A stretch of 11,835 bases of DNA from assembly GCA_023430285.1 (NCBI GenBank), contig JAEZAV010000126.1:1-11835 (forward strand), written 5' to 3'. Shown in pieces: positions 1 through 7,707 of the stretch. Position numbers and translations under genes: made by a program. The notes beneath the pieces were generated by a model. That model made no database searches. It had not been told where the DNA came from and worked only from the letters and a program-made list of their open reading frames with translations. The stretch is from Methanobacteriota archaeon. Lineage in GTDB: Archaea > Methanobacteriota > Methanobacteria > Methanobacteriales > Methanobacteriaceae. Numbering within the stretch: position 1 is the stretch's first letter; each line of letters opens with the position of its first letter.

Positions 1-269
1 GACATTGTTAAACAGTTCTTGGTAAATACAGTTATGAATATGACTGGAACATCCAAATCCTTCATGATCTTACTTCCAGCATCAACCCCCTTAAGTGCTC
101 CCAATAAATCTATGTCCATGAGCACAAGATCTGGGCCCAGTTCAACTGTTTTTTGGATAGCTTCTTCACCTGAAGATACCACTGCCACAATGGTGTGTCC
201 AAGCTTTGGAAGCATATTTTTAAGATCTTGCACTGTCCGTTCTTCAAATTCAGCTATTAAAATATCCAC
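1..269 (-). CDS. Response regulator receiver-domain protein, N-terminal part only (runs off the window at base 1)
   Basis: Reading leftward from a GTG codon at 267-269, the frame stays open to base 1 and encodes about 89 residues of a CheY-like receiver (REC) domain. It begins VDILIAEFEERT and has the phosphoacceptor Asp in DLVLMDIDL, then the beta-4 segment VPVIFITVF with the conserved Thr. It aligns well with the receiver of the large kinase at 3890-7663. One acidic-pocket position differs: where the kinase has VEDE, this protein has AEFE, so one of the paired acids is Phe. GTG at 269 is preferred over an in-frame ATG at 296: a GGGAG motif (279-283) lies 9 bases upstream of it, and the predicted transcription start from the TATA box at 311-319 falls near 290, downstream of that ATG. 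The C-terminal part is outside the window, so this may be a lone regulator or the front of another REC-PAS-kinase. Confidence 0.85.
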   Translation of the reverse strand, partial: MDILIAEFEERTVQDLKNMLPKLGHTIVAVVSSGEEAIQKTVELGPDLVLMDIDLLGALKGVDAGSKIMKDLDVPVIFITVFTKNCLTM

Positions 270-310
270 ACTAAGCAACTCCCTGCTATCAATCATCCAG
301 TTATCATATA

Positions 311-319
311 GCTTTTATA
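311..319 (-). promoter_or_regulatory. TATA box of the receiver-domain gene
   Basis: On the minus strand this reads TATAAAAGC. It lies about 46 bases upstream of the chosen GTG start at 269, the same distance seen for the MFS gene. A start site about 25 bases downstream would give a leader of roughly 20 bases that still holds the GGGAG ribosome site. Confidence 0.55.
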
Positions 320-480
320 ATTCAACATTCTAAACTCGATACATATAAAATTATAGGGTGAAAGCTATGAATAAATCTAAACCCCTAGTTTAATGTCTAG
401 TTATTGGACACCATAGTGGATGTGAGCTGTGAATTTATTGTAATTTGAGAAATATTTTATTATTTATTGAATTGATTATC

Positions 481-519
481 AAAAAAAGAAGGGAATGGTT
501 TGGGTTGTTGTTTCCCAAA
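481..519 (-). terminator. Terminator after the beta-helix gene: short hairpin plus T-run
   Basis: Just past the stop codon on the minus strand, arms TTTGGG and CCCAAA (514-519 and 499-504) can form a 6-bp stem with a 9-base loop. A run of seven T follows (487-481). Archaeal termination depends mainly on the T-run, so the hairpin may be incidental. The rest of the gap, 320-480, is AT-rich and shows no convincing gene. Confidence 0.55.
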
Positions 520-521
520 TT

Positions 522-3500
522 TTAACTGAAGCTTACTTGTTTTGGCAGAGAATGTGTGGTTGGGTACTGGTAAATTACCGTGCTAAACAGGTAAACTAGT
601 TTGTCAAAGGACATGTTTCCAAGGCTTGTTTTTATGTAGTTGGGTGCTTTGTGGTTTAGTAAGATGCTGTTTTGTACCGTGGATGCTGTTTTAACATATT
701 CTCCCTTCGAAACAGTTCCCTTTATCTTATTTCCACTTGAGTTGGTGGCAGGGTTAACATTCAACATCACTGGTACTGGATCTAAGTTGCCTGAGTTAAG
801 GTTCACTGTGCCTGTGCTGAGTAGCATTAGGAATTGTGGCATGGTGAAGTACTGTCCATGTACGTTAACCATTTCAGGCAGTACAGATTCGGATTCGTAG
901 TACTTTTTGATGTTACCTGCTGCAAATGCTAACTGACCTATGGAAACGGTTTTTAAAGTTTGGACATTCACTTTAACCGAACTTTTTTGATCATCAACAC
1001 TTGCTGTTACCTGAGCTGTTCCAGGAGTATCTAAGTTTTTAAGAACAGTTTTAGCTTCACCATTTGAGAAGTTAACATTTTTGATGGTTCCAAGTGTGGT
1101 GTTGAAATGTGCTGAACCTGTGTAGGGTACTAACCCATTTTTAGGGTCGTGGTAGGTTCCCAGGTTATCATGGAGAAGATCGGCTTTGATTGATACAGGG
1201 TTGTTTAAAAGCACAGTACTTGGATTGGCGGTCAGGGTTAAAACCATGTATGGACCTACTTTAAAGTCACCCTTAACTATTGTTTTGAAATCAGGTTTGT
1301 TTGTTCCCCACCAGTTGTATGGAGCAGTGGCCGTTAGATTTTGGTTTTCAAGTGCCAATGTGTTGTTGGTAATGGAGTTAAACTGAATGATATTGTTTCC
1401 GGGATTGTTGGTGTAGATTCCCACGTCTGTGTTGTAGGATATGTTGTTCTCTAGGATCAGGTTGTTTTCACCCTTTTGTAAATTTAATCCAACTTTGTTT
1501 CGGGTTATCTGGTTATTTTTCACCGTGTTTCCAGCAGTGTTTGATAGTAGGATACCTCCTACGTTGTTGTTCAGATTGTTTCCTGTTATGGAATTATCTG
1601 CGGATTTTACCTTTTTATCATCGATGTAGATACCATATCCATGATTTTGTGTTATTTGGTTCTGGGTTATCGAGTTTTTGGTAGAGTATCCGTCCATATA
1701 AATTCCATTTCCAGTGCCTGTCATTGGACTTCCTTGACCATTTGTCAAGTTGTTCTTGTTAACTTTGATGTTGTGGCACTGAAGCATTACAATGCCGTTC
1801 ATGTTGTCACTGAGTTTACAGTTTTCAATCAACCCATTGTTTGTGGCGGCAAGTAATATTCCCTGGCCATTATCGTTTATTGATATATTTTGAACCTTTA
1901 CGTTGTAACAATTGATTAAACCGAGGTAACCTATTCCTTTAGAATAATCTGAATCCTTCCCGTCGATGTTAACATCGCTGTCTCCAACCAAGTAGTAAAT
2001 TGGTTTGTTGTTTACTGTGTTGGTTTTATCAATACTTTGAACCATGTTTCCAATGGATGAGGTATCGACATCGAGATTTATTTTGTTATTTTTAAATGTA
2101 TTGGATTTCAGTGTGTTACTCGGTGAATTTATGATTACCAATCCCTCAGATGAACTACTTTCAATAGTGTTATTTTCTAAAAGGTTGTTTGGGGATAGTA
2201 ATAGTTTTATTCCATTTTCATTGTCGTAAAGTTCGTTGCTTGTAAATCTGTTGGTTCCGTACTGGGCTAAAATTCCAAATCCTGCACAGTTTTTAATTAT
2301 GTTTTCAACCACCAGGGTATTGGTTGAAGCCCCTAGGAATATTCCATTTGAGTCGTTAATGAGGTTGTTGTTTTCTATCCAATTGTTTAAAGCATTTACC
2401 ATGGCTATGCCATCGATGTTGTCTTCTAGATTGCAGTCTTTTATTATCGAACTGCTTGTACCTGCAAAAAGTATTCCCTGTCCATTGTTGGTTACATGCA
2501 CATTAGTTACGAAGGCATTTGAACATAAAACCAGTCCTAAATATCCTATGCCTGATGCATACTTGGGATCGTTTCCATCAATTATCAGATCATCGCTGTT
2601 TCCAACTATGTAGTATATTGGTTTTCCATTTACAAAGTTGCTTGTATCGATGTGCTGGACGTAGCATTTGATGTGGGTGCTTTGAATGTTTAAGTTGCGG
2701 GCATTATCTGTGAACTTGTTGTTGGTTAGGGTGTTGTTTTGACTGTTTTGAAAAACTAAACCTAAGTTGTTGTTTGAAATAAGATTATCTTCCAGGTGGT
2801 TGTTGTAGGATCCTCCCTCATCAAATCCATTGAAAAATAATCCAACTTTGTTTCCAGATATTGTGTTTCCCTTTACTGTACTGCCACTTATTAACTGGAA
2901 ATCCATTCCATTACCGTCTTCATTGTCTGTTATGAGGTTGTTTAAAACCTTTAAATTACGGGATTTTATGGCAAATATTCCATCATCACCATTTTTTATG
3001 GTGTTTCCAACCAGGGTACAGTCATCACCGTTACAGTAAATTCCATTTTCGCAGTTGCTTAAAATGTTGTTTGATACTGTGCAGCCATCTGCTTGAACAT
3101 TTATTCCGACGGTACCACTGTCTACTTTGTTTGAATCTACAGTGCTGTTGTCACCTTCAACAAATATTCCCGGCCTACCATCCATTGTGAATCCTTGAAT
3201 TAAAGATCCTGCACCTGTGGTGGTGATGTTAAAACAATAATCATTCGCATAGAGTGGATCTATAACCACAGTTTGCTGGGCCAGTATGTTCAATTTTTTG
3301 GTTACAATAACATTTTCCTTGTAGGTTCCTTCCTCCACAAGTATGGTGTCTCCGTTTAATGTGTTTACGGAATTGATTGCCGCTTGTATGGTGGTGAAGT
3401 GTTCCTTAGTTCTGTTGTTTATTGGATCTCCAAGGGTAGATTTTTCCTTGGTGGCGGTTGCAATGTGCTTGTCTGTACTTAAACTGCTGTTGTGTGTTGC

Positions 3501-3545
3501 TGCTGCTGAAGCTGTGTTTGTAGCCAAACACAAGGCCAATGCCAC
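522..3545 (-). CDS. Secreted right-handed parallel beta-helix (NosD-type) protein with an Ig-like domain and pseudomurein-binding repeats
   Basis: The coordinates give the 1007-residue frame from GTG at 3545; residues below use this numbering. Residues 1-17 are only the end of a signal peptide. The same frame continues upstream without ATG, GTG or TTG to a TAG at 3603-3605 and adds a basic, then hydrophobic stretch (DKKHIKKIVLCCLFV), so translation probably begins near 3602 at an ATT codon. Residues about 50-745 are beta-helix rungs rich in Asn and Gly (NNxI, NGI, GNxI patterns), closing with NWWG at 744-747. Residues about 763-862 resemble an invasin-type Ig-like domain. Two pseudomurein-binding repeats follow, about 867-911 (IKKYYESESVLPEMVNVHG) and 946-1003 (VQNSILLNHKAPNYIKTSLG). 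The protein should be exported and bound to the pseudomurein wall, acting as an adhesin, structural protein or polysaccharide-active protein; no catalytic residues can be assigned. It has its own promoter region and terminator. Confidence 0.88.
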   Translation of the reverse strand: MALALCLATNTASAAATHNSSLSTDKHIATATKEKSTLGDPINNRTKEHFTTIQAAINSVNTLNGDTILVEEGTYKENVIVTKKLNILAQQTVVIDPLYANDYCFNITTTGAGSLIQGFTMDGRPGIFVEGDNSTVDSNKVDSGTVGINVQADGCTVSNNILSNCENGIYCNGDDCTLVGNTIKNGDDGIFAIKSRNLKVLNNLITDNEDGNGMDFQLISGSTVKGNTISGNKVGLFFNGFDEGGSYNNHLEDNLISNNNLGLVFQNSQNNTLTNNKFTDNARNLNIQSTHIKCYVQHIDTSNFVNGKPIYYIVGNSDDLIIDGNDPKYASGIGYLGLVLCSNAFVTNVHVTNNGQGILFAGTSSSIIKDCNLEDNIDGIAMVNALNNWIENNNLINDSNGIFLGASTNTLVVENIIKNCAGFGILAQYGTNRFTSNELYDNENGIKLLLSPNNLLENNTIESSSSEGLVIINSPSNTLKSNTFKNNKINLDVDTSSIGNMVQSIDKTNTVNNKPIYYLVGDSDVNIDGKDSDYSKGIGYLGLINCYNVKVQNISINDNGQGILLAATNNGLIENCKLSDNMNGIVMLQCHNIKVNKNNLTNGQGSPMTGTGNGIYMDGYSTKNSITQNQITQNHGYGIYIDDKKVKSADNSITGNNLNNNVGGILLSNTAGNTVKNNQITRNKVGLNLQKGENNLILENNISYNTDVGIYTNNPGNNIIQFNSITNNTLALENQNLTATAPYNWWGTNKPDFKTIVKGDFKVGPYMVLTLTANPSTVLLNNPVSIKADLLHDNLGTYHDPKNGLVPYTGSAHFNTTLGTIKNVNFSNGEAKTVLKNLDTPGTAQVTASVDDQKSSVKVNVQTLKTVSIGQLAFAAGNIKKYYESESVLPEMVNVHGQYFTMPQFLMLLSTGTVNLNSGNLDPVPVMLNVNPATNSSGNKIKGTVSKGEYVKTASTVQNSILLNHKAPNYIKTSLGNMSFDKLVYLFSTVIYQYPTTHSLPKQVSFS
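537..947 (-). repeat. Two divergent pseudomurein-binding repeats (C-terminal wall anchor)
   Basis: This is the coding region for residues about 867-1003 of the beta-helix protein. The first repeat has the family pattern of a helix with paired Tyr, LP, a short V-V strand, then an aromatic-rich FLMLL helix. The second keeps N-YIK-LGN-SF-LVYLF and ends SLPKQVSF. A linker rich in Asn, Pro, Gly and Ser separates them. In Methanobacteriales such repeats hold proteins to pseudomurein, and finding them here is the main argument for the host lineage. Confidence 0.75.
1773..2645 (-). repeat. Internal duplication in the beta-helix (two copies of about 83 residues)
   Basis: Residues about 301-384 and 507-589 are homologous, at an offset of 205-206 residues. 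Shared landmarks are VNxKPIYYxVG, then IDG, GIGYLGL and NGQGIL, followed by a further conserved NxDGI/NxNGI rung. The copies lie at about 2394-2645 and 1779-2027; the DNA between them encodes ordinary rungs. A KPIYY...VG insertion of this kind recurs in archaeal NosD-like proteins, so the duplication is probably of a structural module rather than recent. Confidence 0.75.
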
Positions 3546-3609
3546 AAACAGACAACATAAAACAATTTTTTTAATATGCTTTTTATCAGCTGTTTCTTTA
3601 ATCTAATAT

Positions 3610-3616
3610 ACCCCCC
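3610..3616 (-). promoter_or_regulatory. Ribosome binding site pointing to an ATT start for the beta-helix gene
   Basis: On the minus strand a GGGGGGT motif ends 7 bases before the in-frame ATT at 3600-3602, within the 6-10 base SD spacing of the other genes here. The ATT sits directly after an in-frame TAG stop (3603-3605), so translation cannot begin further upstream. The alternative GTG at 3545 has no SD-like sequence in front of it and would remove the basic part of the signal peptide. An ATT start is rare, so the motif may instead reflect a mutated or misread start codon. Confidence 0.4.
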
Positions 3617-3738
3617 TTATAAAACTTTTTTTAGTTCAAGAGAACAAATCACTTTTATTCTTGTGATTCACTACGATAAATACCTCCAATAAACTATTAG
3701 TGACCACATGCAGTTACTCATGAAAATTTTGTGAAAAT

Positions 3739-3758
3739 AAAAAAAATTTGAAAAAAAA
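3739..3758 (-). terminator. Tandem T-run, possible terminator of the kinase transcript
   Basis: On the minus strand there are two runs of eight T (3758-3751 and 3746-3739), about 130 bases after the kinase stop codon and upstream of the beta-helix leader. T-runs are the main archaeal termination signal. A shorter T5 run also lies nearer the stop, at about 3821-3826, so the exact end is uncertain. Confidence 0.4.
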
Positions 3759-3889
3759 TATTAGATTTTCATTAGAAAACAGATCTGATTATTATGTCTA
3801 ACCGATCTTTTGATAAAATTAAAAAGAGATGTAATGAAAATGGATTTTTTTGTTGATTTTTAGATGGGATTCATAGTGCTCTGATATTT

Positions 3890-6800
3890 TTAGATCCTTG
3901 GTTTGTACTGGAGTTCCTTGAAAACAATTTTGAACTCTGTTCCATGGTTTAGATTGAGTTTTATTTCACCATCTAACTGTCCTACCAGGTTATTTACAAG
4001 TTGAAGTCCTAAAGATTCTGTGTTTTCAAAATCAACAGTTTCAGGTAGGCCAACTCCGTTGTCGCTTATGATCAGTTCAAACAAGTCTCCATATTTTTTT
4101 ATGGATATTTTTAGTTCGTTGTTGTCATCATTTGAATAAGCATATTTCAGGCTGTTTGAGACTAGTTCGCTGATGATGAGTCCACAGGGGAGGGCTGTTT
4201 CTATGTTCATTTTGATATTTTTAATGTCTATAAAAGGTTTTACACTTGTCGCAGCGTAGGAGTACATCAGATCGTTTGTGAGTTTTTCCACGTATTCTTG
4301 GATGTTAATGTGTGTCAGATCATCTGATTGGTAGAGCTTTTCATGGATGATGGACATGGTTTTAACACGGTTTTGGCTTTCTTGCAGCACATTTATTGCC
4401 TCTAAATCATCCACATATTCCTTTTGAAGATTTAAAAGGCTTGATATGATCTGCATGTTGTTTTTTACCCTGTGATGTATTTCCTTGAGTAGAATTTCCT
4501 TTTCTTTGAGTGAGGATTTGATGGCATTTTCCATTTCCTTTCTCTGTTTTATGGGGTGGGTTGTTACAACGATGCCCTTCACACTCGGAACATTGAACAT
4601 GTTTTGGGCAGTGGATTCCACAGGTAGGTAGGTTCCATCAGACTTCAATATTCTAAATTCTGAGGGTGTGCCGGGATTTTTGTTTTTGTACACTTCATCC
4701 ATATCAGATTCAACCTGGTCCCTGTCATCTGGATGTATGAGTTCCAGGGGATTTGTACCTACGAGTGAACCCTCGGGATAGCCTAAAATACGGGTGGAGG
4801 ATGGTGAATCAAACACAATTTCACAGTTTTTATCGAGTATTCTTATGAGGTCTGATGAGTTGTTGATGATGGCCTTGAACTTCTCCTCGTTTAACTTGAG
4901 TTCAGATGCTGCCCTTTCAATTTCTGTAACGTCCTTGGCAGCTCCGTACAACCTTAAATTGCCGTTGTCTTGAACACATTCCACATGGTTTTCAAGCCAC
5001 ATTATGTTACCATGGTTCGTAACGATCCTGAAATTTTCAACACTGGTCATTCCAGGTTTGAGCTGGTTTATCTGGTTAGCTGCAATTTCTTCATCATCGG
5101 GATGGACAGTGAAAAGCCAACATTGGTGTTCTTGCATTTTTGCTTCATTAAACCCGGTTATATTGAAGAAGGAATCAGTTATCCATTCATTTTTATATAT
5201 TCCATTTTTGTCCTGAAGGCAGGAATATGCAAAATCTGATATGAGCTGTCCAACTTTTCTGTACCTGTTCTCAGATTTTTTAACACGTTTTTCTGCGATT
5301 TTTCTCGGACTAATATCTCTGATTTGAGTTACACTCTTTTCGTTCCCTGCCCTATCATAATAATTCGATGAAAGTACTTCTGCAGTGAATTTAGTCCCAT
5401 CTTTCTTTATTAAATTTAATTCTCCCTGATAATAACTTTTAAATTTAGTATTTGAATGGAAAATATGCTCTGCTTTTTCTTCTGGGTCTATTAAATCATT
5501 TCTTGATAGTTGTTGGAGCTCTTCTTTGCTGTAACCGAACAGTTCTTCGGCAGCATGGTTCGCATCTGTGATCTTTTCATTTACAACTGAGAGGATTATG
5601 GCATCCATTGAGTAGTCAAATATGGAGTGGTACTTCTCTTCGCTGGCTTTCAGTTCTTTTTCAGAGTTTATTCTTTCGGTTATGTCCCTGCAAAGTCCCA
5701 TATATAGTTTTTTCCCCTCTATATCCACCGTTGCAAAGCTTATTTCAACAGGAAACCTAGTTCCATCCTTTCTTATTTGATGGCGGTTGATTGTGTTCGT
5801 TGATCCTGGTATGATACTTTTCCAGTTTTTCCTTGCAGTTTCTAGATCAAAATCTTGGTCAACGTCGGCCACATTCATGTGAAGCAGCTCTTCCCTGGTG
5901 TAGCCGAGACTTTCACAGGATTTTTTGTTGACGTCCACGAAGTTTCCATCAAAATCATGGACCAAAAGGGCGTCTGAAGCATTTTCAACCAGTGCTCGGA
6001 ATTTGTTTTCGCTGTTTTTAAGTTCGGTTTCAACTTCCTTCAGCTGGCTTATATCCATCATCATTCCTGAGATCACATTGTTGTTCAGTTTGGCACTCAG
6101 TAATATACTGATGGGTTTTCCTGTTTTGGTAACCATTTCAACTTCGTACTGTTTTATGCTTCCCTCAAACAGCAGTCTGTCCATCAAAACCTTCCTGTCA
6201 CTCGGATCATTGTAGAGATTCTTTACATTGGTTTTAGTCAGTTCTTTGATGGATTTAAAGCCAAAAAATTCTGCCATAGCGTGGTTTGCAAATAAAATAT
6301 TTCCTTCAAGGTTTGTTTTGTAGATGGCAACTATGGAGTTATCAACCAGTTCACGGTAGCTTTCTTCGCTTTCAATCAATGCCCTGCTTAGAAGTTTGCG
6401 TTCCTTTTCAGAATTTAATGTGGTGATTGCAAAGGATATGTCCATGGCCATTTCCCTTATGAGATCCAGTTCTTCATGGGTGAAGAAGTTTATCTCAGAC
6501 GAGTAAATGTAGAGCATGGCAATAACACGTGCTTTGAGTTTTATTGGAATGACAACCATTGAATTGTAATCCCTTTTGACAGCTTCGTTGACCCAGTATC
6601 TATTCAGTTCATTCCTCACATCCTTTATGAGTACGAATTTTTTAGTTTTCATTGCCCTGTTACTGGGGCTGTTTAAATTATTAACGTTCACATCCATGGT
6701 GTCCAGGTAGCCTGCTTCAGATCCTGCATACACAACCGGGGTTACCTTGCCTGTGGTTTCATCAACAGACCCTATCCATGCCATTTTAAACTTTCCAAAT

Positions 6801-7663
6801 TCTATGCAAACGTTGCATATGATCTTGTAGAAGGATTCTTGATCGTTGATCCTGACCACGGCTTGATTTATTTGGCTTAACGTGGCGTAAAGCCTGTACA
6901 ACTTTTCAATTTTTTTTTCAGATTCTTTGGGTTCTGTGATATCCCTTAAAAAACTTTCAACACCCATGACCTTATTAGATTCATGGTAGGGCTGTGAATT
7001 CATGGATAACCAGAAGGTTGTGCCATCTTTTCTTAAACCCTCAAATTCGTAGCCTTCAAGTTTTGAATGTTTCTTCAACTGTTCAAGCATTAAATTCCGG
7101 GTATCAGGTTCACTGTAAACATTCAGAACTGATTGCCCAATCATCTCCTCTGGTGAACTGTACTTGAACATGGTGGCTGCAGAGGGACTAGCCATGATGA
7201 TGGTACCGTTATTATCTGCACGAAGATAGGCATCTTGAAGATTTTCAATGATATTTCTGTACTTCTTTTCACTCTTCTTTAATTTTTCATCCATGGAATG
7301 CTTGTACAATGCAAATTCCACGGTATTTTTAAGATCAAGCGGGTCGTAGGGTTTAACTAAGTAGCCGTAGGGTTCTGTTTTTTTAGCCCTTTCAACTGCT
7401 TCATCATCGGAGTGTGCTGTTAAAAATATGACTGGTATGTTGAGTTCTTTAATTTTTTTAGCGGCATTTATTCCGTCAAGTTCTCCCTTGAGAACTATGT
7501 CCATTAAAATAAGATCGGGTCTGATTTTTTTGGCAGTTTCAACTGCAGTTGCACCGTTTAGCACGACGGATGGAACATCGTAATCGAAAGATTCCAGCAT
7601 TTTCTTGATGTCCAAGGCTTCTACAGTTTCATCTTCAACAATCAGAATTTTCTTCCCAGCCAT
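3890..7663 (-). CDS. Soluble multi-sensor histidine kinase (REC-PAS-GAF-PAS5-HisKA_2-HATPase_c)
   Basis: This 1257-residue protein has no membrane segment and should act in the cytoplasm. It opens with a receiver domain (about 4-120) that has the acidic pair E10-D11, phosphoacceptor D55, T82 and K104. A PAS domain follows (about 132-246, ending LRDITEPKESE), then a GAF domain (about 255-420). Five more PAS domains occupy about 431-545, 552-664, 674-786, 798-915 and 924-1040, several ending in a DIT/DIS/DVTE-type motif. The transmitter is HisKA_2: EIHHRVKNNMQ at 1061-1071 carries the phosphorylated His (1063 or 1064). The ATPase domain has the N-box SELVSNSLKYAY (1165-1176), DNGVGLP (1201-1207) and LGLQLVNNLVGQL. 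The N-terminal receiver suggests that it takes phosphate from another kinase, or controls its own activity, before signalling onward. Ligands cannot be read from the sequence. ATG at 7663 follows a partial SD (AGGGG, 7675-7679). The partial receiver gene at 1-269 is a conceivable partner, but this is only inference. Confidence 0.93.
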   Translation of the reverse strand: MAGKKILIVEDETVEALDIKKMLESFDYDVPSVVLNGATAVETAKKIRPDLILMDIVLKGELDGINAAKKIKELNIPVIFLTAHSDDEAVERAKKTEPYGYLVKPYDPLDLKNTVEFALYKHSMDEKLKKSEKKYRNIIENLQDAYLRADNNGTIIMASPSAATMFKYSSPEEMIGQSVLNVYSEPDTRNLMLEQLKKHSKLEGYEFEGLRKDGTTFWLSMNSQPYHESNKVMGVESFLRDITEPKESEKKIEKLYRLYATLSQINQAVVRINDQESFYKIICNVCIEFGKFKMAWIGSVDETTGKVTPVVYAGSEAGYLDTMDVNVNNLNSPSNRAMKTKKFVLIKDVRNELNRYWVNEAVKRDYNSMVVIPIKLKARVIAMLYIYSSEINFFTHEELDLIREMAMDISFAITTLNSEKERKLLSRALIESEESYRELVDNSIVAIYKTNLEGNILFANHAMAEFFGFKSIKELTKTNVKNLYNDPSDRKVLMDRLLFEGSIKQYEVEMVTKTGKPISILLSAKLNNNVISGMMMDISQLKEVETELKNSENKFRALVENASDALLVHDFDGNFVDVNKKSCESLGYTREELLHMNVADVDQDFDLETARKNWKSIIPGSTNTINRHQIRKDGTRFPVEISFATVDIEGKKLYMGLCRDITERINSEKELKASEEKYHSIFDYSMDAIILSVVNEKITDANHAAEELFGYSKEELQQLSRNDLIDPEEKAEHIFHSNTKFKSYYQGELNLIKKDGTKFTAEVLSSNYYDRAGNEKSVTQIRDISPRKIAEKRVKKSENRYRKVGQLISDFAYSCLQDKNGIYKNEWITDSFFNITGFNEAKMQEHQCWLFTVHPDDEEIAANQINQLKPGMTSVENFRIVTNHGNIMWLENHVECVQDNGNLRLYGAAKDVTEIERAASELKLNEEKFKAIINNSSDLIRILDKNCEIVFDSPSSTRILGYPEGSLVGTNPLELIHPDDRDQVESDMDEVYKNKNPGTPSEFRILKSDGTYLPVESTAQNMFNVPSVKGIVVTTHPIKQRKEMENAIKSSLKEKEILLKEIHHRVKNNMQIISSLLNLQKEYVDDLEAINVLQESQNRVKTMSIIHEKLYQSDDLTHINIQEYVEKLTNDLMYSYAATSVKPFIDIKNIKMNIETALPCGLIISELVSNSLKYAYSNDDNNELKISIKKYGDLFELIISDNGVGLPETVDFENTESLGLQLVNNLVGQLDGEIKLNLNHGTEFKIVFKELQYKPRI

Positions 7664-7697
7664 AAAAATCCAACCCCTATTATTTTATTGTTTTAAC

Positions 7698-7707
7698 TTT
7701 AATAAGT
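7698..7707 (-). promoter_or_regulatory. Possible TATA box of the kinase gene
   Basis: The minus strand reads CTTATTAAAG, about 40 bases before the ATG at 7663. The spacing matches the other promoters proposed here, but the surrounding DNA is very AT-rich and other placements are possible. Confidence 0.3.

Larger units (their letters stand above)
3603..3889. other. AT-rich gap between the kinase and the beta-helix gene
   Basis: This gap holds the 3' end of the kinase transcript and the leader of the beta-helix gene, both on the minus strand. On that strand, T-runs lie at 3739-3758, a perfect GGAGGT at 3682-3687, TATA-like sequences AATAAAAG (near 3652-3659) and TTTTATAA (3620-3627), and a GGGGGGT at 3610-3616. 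An inverted repeat AATCAC/GTGATT (3647-3652 and 3663-3668, spacer 10) lies within the leader. No gene longer than a few codons is supported. Confidence 0.5.

Noticed and set aside
19..333. A 104-codon plus-strand frame
   Set aside because: It is antisense to a well-formed receiver domain and to its promoter on the minus strand; the predicted protein has no recognisable features.
367..393. An eight-codon frame (MNKSKPLV) with GGGTGA upstream, between the receiver gene and the beta-helix gene
   Set aside because: Too short to support, only a partial SD, and no promoter clearly assigned to it.
2236..2613. Long plus-strand frame opposite the beta-helix gene (and similar ones at 640-900, 1186-1386 and 2044-2229)
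   Set aside because: These are shadows created by the Asn/Gly-rich repeated codons of the minus-strand gene; they lack ribosome sites and sensible protein composition.
522..3545. The tandem Asn-rich codon patterns as a possible CRISPR or DNA repeat array
   Set aside because: The repetition is at the protein level (beta-helix rungs); the DNA units are not near-identical and there are no regular spacers.
3603..3671. In-frame TAG in the beta-helix leader as a pyrrolysine codon joining the upstream mini-frame to the protein
   Set aside because: A TGA stop also interrupts the same frame, pyrrolysine use is not expected in Methanobacteriales, and the downstream segment already starts with a complete signal peptide.
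4970..5239. Plus-strand frames inside the kinase gene
   Set aside because: They overlap conserved PAS-domain codons on the other strand and have no ribosome sites.
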